A stretch of 64,000 nt of DNA from the NCBI GenBank assembly GCA_018894105.1, contig CM032125.1:28133032-28197031 (forward strand), written 5' to 3'. Under the pieces are notes generated by a model. That model saw only the letters and a list, made by a program, of their open reading frames with translations, was not told where the DNA came from and ran no database searches. Position 1 is the first letter of the stretch; every line of letters starts with the position of its first letter. A program made the position numbers and the translations under genes. Below are positions 60,070 through 64,000 of the stretch, one piece after another. This stretch comes from Jacaranda mimosifolia. Its lineage: Eukaryota; Streptophyta; Magnoliopsida; Lamiales; Bignoniaceae.

Positions 60070-60805
60070 GGGTCAAGTACATCCATACCCCCTGAGGTTT
60101 CGCATAATTACAAAAAAATTCTCGTTGTTTTGAAAATTACAAATACTCCCTGAACTTAATCGCCGTCCAACATTTCAGCCCAGCCATTAGAGTTTTAATG
60201 TACAACCATTAAAATTTTTGGGTAAAATTCCAAAAATGCCCTTAGGCTAACTGATGGCATCTTTGACCTAGTTTGACTTTTTTTAGTGAACAAAAATACC
60301 CTCAAGGATGGTATTGTAAGATTTTTTAATTGGTTAAGGGTGTATTTGTTATTATTTTTTTGTTTGAGTTTGAGGTCTTAAATGTAATAAAACAAATAAG
60401 AATCCAAGGTTAATTTAAAATAGTAAGTGTATTTAAGATAATTTAATTATATTCAATTGAATTTAATAAGTAAGAAAATTAAAAATATAAATCAAATCTA
60501 TCATCTTGAACATATAATTTTAATAATTGAAATGATATATTCAATAGTATTAAAAATAATAAGCATATCTAAAATAATTTAATTAAATTTATATCATTAA
60601 AATATAACATATTAGATTATGTTAAATATAAATTTATATTATTAAAATTAACTAATAATATTAAAATAGTAATATATATATAATATTTTAATTCAATTCA
60701 ATTCAATTTAACTAAAAAGTAAAATAAGTAAAAAACTAAAATAAATTAAATCTATCATGATAATATATTTTTAATAATTTTTAAAATTAAAAAATAATAA
60801 TGGCA
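60070..60805. mobile_element. MULE-like terminal piece and AT-rich interior
   Basis: Begins AGGGTCAAGTACATCCATAC, then CCCCCTGAGGTTTCGCATAA and GGGTAAAATTCCAAAAATGC, the same layout as the long TIR of the MULE at 35182 (ACCCCC..., CCAAAAATGCCCTT). Absent from copy A at 12380. The opposite TIR was not found; the following sequence is extremely AT-rich and ends where an LTR fragment starts. Confidence 0.5.
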
Positions 60806-61370
60806 TGTAACACCCCTAGATTTGGTATTTTAGAAAGTAAGATTTAAAAATTAAAATATTTATTTGACAAAAGTTTTGGGGCTCAAAACACGAATAAGAA
60901 GGGACTTGAATGTAAGAATTTTGAAAATTTTGGTGGTCAACAAAATTAATTTTGGTCAATTGGGTCAATAGAGCCATTAACTAGTTTGAGGACCCAATTG
61001 AAATTGAGGGGGGGAAAAAATTGGGGTCAATGTGAGGCACTCAGAGAGTTAAAAGGATTCAATTGAAATTTAAGAGGAAATATTGAGATGGAAATTACAA
61101 TTTCAAAGAGTTGAAAAATATATACACAAGCGCCCTCCCGTTGTATCAAATTCTTCCATGCTTACCATCACCGTTCTCTCCAACCAACACCTCTCCGACG
61201 CTAGAAAAACTAGCAACTAGGCTAATCATTCTCTTTCCCTCATCACAAGGAACGAATCGGTACCAAATTTTCCTAGAAACAACCAACGACTCACCGAAAA
61301 TTAAGCTCCGAACAGAGCCTCACGGCGATGGTGATGGGTTGCTTAGTTCTGGCAACTGAAACTTATAAAC
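60806..61370 (+). mobile_element. LTR fragment related to the 6.3-kb solo LTR
   Basis: Starts TGTAACACCCCTAGATTTGG, matching the start of the 6261 LTR. It continues with GTTTTGGGGCTCAAAACACG (compare GTTTTGGGGTCAAAATGCAA), then an AATATATACACAAG promoter-like stretch and a C-rich leader (61130-61220). It ends near 61370 without the 3' two thirds, so it is truncated. Absent from copy A. Confidence 0.6.
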
Positions 61371-61794
61371 AAGGAGTGGGTTTTGGGCAGAGGGTGTGGG
61401 GTGTAGGGCTATGGTTATTGTATAAAATATATTTATATATTTGTGTATATATTTATTTTATTTGTTAATATACATTACATATAAATATATACATAAATGT
61501 ATTATATATTTTTATGTATTTATATATATATATTATATATTTATATATAATATATCAAAAAATTAAAATAGATTTTAAATTTAAAAGGAAAAAAATTGGT
61601 TTGACTGGAATGAAAGAAGATACATGAAAATATATAAGATAACTAAAGGTAGTATAGTCTTTATATGTTGTAATGAGGGTTAAATTGCAGCAAATTAGGA
61701 GCGAGAGACGGTGTACATAATTTTCAAGAGAACAATGAGGTTTTTTGCCTATTTTTTTTATAAGGGGATTTTTTGCTCAGATATACATGCACAA

Positions 61795-61978
61795 ATGCTC
61801 ATACCTCTACAAATCATCAGCTATGTAGACAAAGAAACAGAAAGAATGGAGACTCAAAAGCAACCTCAACAAGACGAAATATTTATGGCTGCGATGTCCC
61901 TGATGAAGCTTACATACATGGATGCCAATTTTGTCCCTTCTGTCGACCCAAAAGGCACCGCTGACTCCGAAGCTAAGG
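61795..61978 (+). pseudogene. Candidate exon, unrecognised (copy C)
   Basis: Paralog of 13132-13313. The open frame reads MLIPLQIISYVDKETERMET, QKQPQQDEIFMAAMSLMKLT, YMDANFVPSVDPKGTADSEAK, here shown in pieces, and ends at AAG|GTGTGCG, a possible splice donor. It is longer open than copy A, so if one copy is expressed this is the better candidate. No family recognised. The tandem array begins about 1.3 kb further on. Confidence 0.35.
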
Positions 61979-62040
61979 TGTGCGTATGTATGTGTGAGTA
62001 TGTTTATATGTGTCTGAAAAGAAATATAAATGGGTATATC

Positions 62041-63135
62041 TAGAGTGAATATATAAGTTTGTATATATGTGTATGTGTATGAAATGGAGAAAGAGATGGG
62101 TGGAACTCGAGGTTATATATATATATAATTATATATATATATATAGCACATGTATCTTGTGACCATGATGTCTATATTGGTTTATTTTTGAAAGATTTGT
62201 TCTTAACGCAGTTTGAATTTGGGATCTATATTTTTCACTCTGGTTTTTGTTGGATATATAGAATGGTCTATATATGTAATTGTTGCAGGAATTTAAGTAA
62301 TAAAAGGGTAATCTTTTATGATAAGAAACAGAAAAGAATCAAATTCTCATGTTTGGTTTTATTAAGAGTACTACCCTATCTTACCATACCAATCCATTTT
62401 GATGAAATGACTTCTACATACAAATGAGAATCAGAATCCAGATAAGGAGTGTGTATTCGGTTAAGCATAAACAAAAAGAACCAAAATTCTTGGTCGGCAA
62501 CAAAGTTTGATTTAGATTAGAATTTTCATAGTTTTGATAAGCTGGCCAAACAAAACTTCCCTCGTGCATTCGGTAAAAATAGAAAAAATTCTTTTGAGGT
62601 TTTAGAATTAATCTTTCCCCACTTTTATTCTTCACTGTGTTGTTACCTACCAAGACAACCACCCCCCGCCCCCCTAAGCTCCATCCTCTCTCACTCTTAG
62701 ATCTGAAATTTGTTTTCTCTCCCACTCCCTCTATCTTAGCCCAATATTTTTCTCCTTTCTCATTCTCTCCCCACTCTTAGCTTCTCCTCTCCAATTGTGC
62801 TTATAAGTCATCATACATGGTACTTATAGACAATACTAGTTGTAATGGTTGGTGGGGTGGTAATGAGTTGTTTGGTAGATTTTCATAATGGTTCTGGGAT
62901 GGGGATGAGTGCTTTGTTGGATTGCCATTTTATAGTCGGGTTTTTGTTTCGAAGAAACAAAAGCAGTACAATTTGTATTGAAAGAATGAAAGAACCTGGC
63001 AAAAAAAGTTGAAGATGGCAAATATGAAATTGGTATTTTAATTTTTATTGAATGTTTTTGGTGTGCCTTTAAGGTGTCAATTACATTAGCCGGACTTGGA
63101 CCATGCCTTCATGGTAAGTGAATTTGACAGTGCAA
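62041..63135. other. Stretch present in copy C only
   Basis: About 1.1 kb with no equivalent in copy A, where the flanks join at about 13370-13405. It contains (TA)n at 62114-62145, a C/T-rich tract (62640-62790) and, at 63075-63113, a splice-bordered piece (TTTAAG ... CATG|GTAAGTG). Either an insertion in C or a deletion in A. Confidence 0.5.
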
Positions 63136-64000
63136 AAGTATGCCAAACCTGAGCTAGAACTTTTTATTTTGAGAATATTTCTGCAATTTACTAGTCCAAT
63201 TATTTGAATTAAGCTATTAGCGATTTAGCTTTTTCCTTTACCTTGCAAATTTTCAAATGGCAATTTGAGTTGGAATTTTCATTTGAGAGAAGTTTTGTGC
63301 TATTTGCTAAATGCAAGTTTGATTATTTGGATCAAGGCCATTATATATTTACCTTTCTTATATCACACGTTTGTATTATGAGGGCTTTAGCTTGCTTTCC
63401 ATCGATTGCCTGATATTTTATTCCAACCACTTACCTTTCTTATTTCACGCATTTGTATTATGTGGCCCTTAGCTTGCTTCTTGGCATTATCGTTCATGTT
63501 CTTCATTTCTTCCCTTTTGAGTTTACTTTTTTTCCTTTCGCAGCTGGAGTGCAATAACTTTTTTTCCTTCTTGTATATTTGAAATGTGTGATATTTTTAT
63601 TCCTGCCACTTATTTTCTAAGTACACCCAAACCACTTACCTTTCTTATTTCATGCTTTTGTTTTATGTGACCCTTACCTTGTTTTCCCATTAATTCCCTG
63701 ATATTTTCATTCCACACATCTACTTTCTCAGTACCATTCAAACATTTCCCTTTCTTATTTCACATGTTTGCATTATGTGGCCTTTAGCTTGCCCTTCGTA
63801 TTTCTTGCTTTCCGCCTATTTCTCTTCCTTTTTAGATTTGCCTTTTTTATTTCATAGTTGGAACCACGATCTTCTTTTCCTTTTTGTACGTTTGCGATGT
63901 GTGATATTTTGATTCCAATCACTTACCTTTTTAGTACACTCAAACTACTTACTTTCTTATTTCATGTGTTTGTATTATGTGGCCGTTACCTTATTTTCCA
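63136..64000 (+). repeat. Higher-order tandem array, second locus (runs off the window)
   Basis: From CCTGAGCTAGAACTTTTTAT the sequence matches copy A at 13410 onward. Cores TTTGTATTATG lie at 63372, 63451, 63658, 63768 and 63969, the same four-part spacing as the 620-bp units at 13631-14253, with small deletions (about 597 bp). It continues past position 64000. Confidence 0.9.

Larger units (their letters stand above)
46870..62040 (+). repeat. Paralogous segment copy C (heavily interrupted)
   Basis: Aligns to copy A 9980-13380 in pieces: 46870-48075, 58258-58660, 59282-60065 and 61370-62040. Interruptions are the gypsy element (48076-58257), a LINE tail (58660-59281) and a MULE-like piece plus LTR fragment (60070-61370). 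Outside these the identity to A is high by eye, for example CAACCCCATTCGCATATCAA at 12070 and 59747. Confidence 0.85.

Noticed and set aside
62414..62725. 103-residue minus-strand open frame
   Set aside because: No family motif, runs over a C/T-rich tract, absent from the paralogous copy A.

Overview
The window is nuclear DNA of a eudicot plant, AT-rich and dominated by transposable elements. The evidence is spliceosomal introns, Ty1/copia and Ty3/gypsy pol genes of plant type, hAT, Mutator and CACTA-type elements, a plant LINE tail, a TRIM, and one intact plant gene (an eight-cysteine lipid transfer protein). The species cannot be named from sequence alone.

Layout. At 0.2-2.1 kb lies a minus-strand gypsy gag remnant with a likely LTR. 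Three paralogous copies of one host segment form the backbone: A (about 4.4-13.4 kb), B (about 18.2-25.2 kb) and C (about 46.9-62.0 kb). Each has been invaded by different elements, so the other copies act as empty-site controls. A holds a hAT-like element carrying a captured piece of a sieve-element-occlusion (SEO) gene and a MITE that is itself split by a 2.9-kb solo LTR. B holds a decayed copia element with unusual TATTAG/CTAATA termini. C holds a 10.2-kb Tat-like gypsy element, a 5'-truncated LINE, a MULE-like piece and an LTR fragment. Downstream of A and C is an unusual tandem array with a higher-order period of about 620 bp (13.6-16.0 kb and 63.3-64.0 kb). It is possibly intronic, because splice-bordered candidate exons flank it.

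25.2-33.5 kb is a patchwork of LTR fragments, a CACTA-type end, tandem and dispersed duplications, a 733-bp hAT element with a clean empty site in a neighbouring duplicate, a 334-bp foldback element and a hAT transposase remnant. The only gene that looks functional is the two-exon lipid transfer protein at 33.6-34.5 kb, with TATA box and poly(A) signal. A fragment of it recurs as a pseudogene at 38.4 kb. Between them is a 2.0-kb Mutator-like element with a transposase remnant. 39.2-42.8 kb has exon-like pieces of an unrecognised gene or pseudogene. 44.5-46.1 kb is a copia RT fragment split by a solo LTR and followed by a MITE.

All mobile elements seen are broken or deleted to some degree. No rRNA, credible tRNA, CRISPR or prokaryotic feature is present. 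Boundaries supported by target-site duplications are given to the base; others are approximate. All identifications are by eye from motifs.
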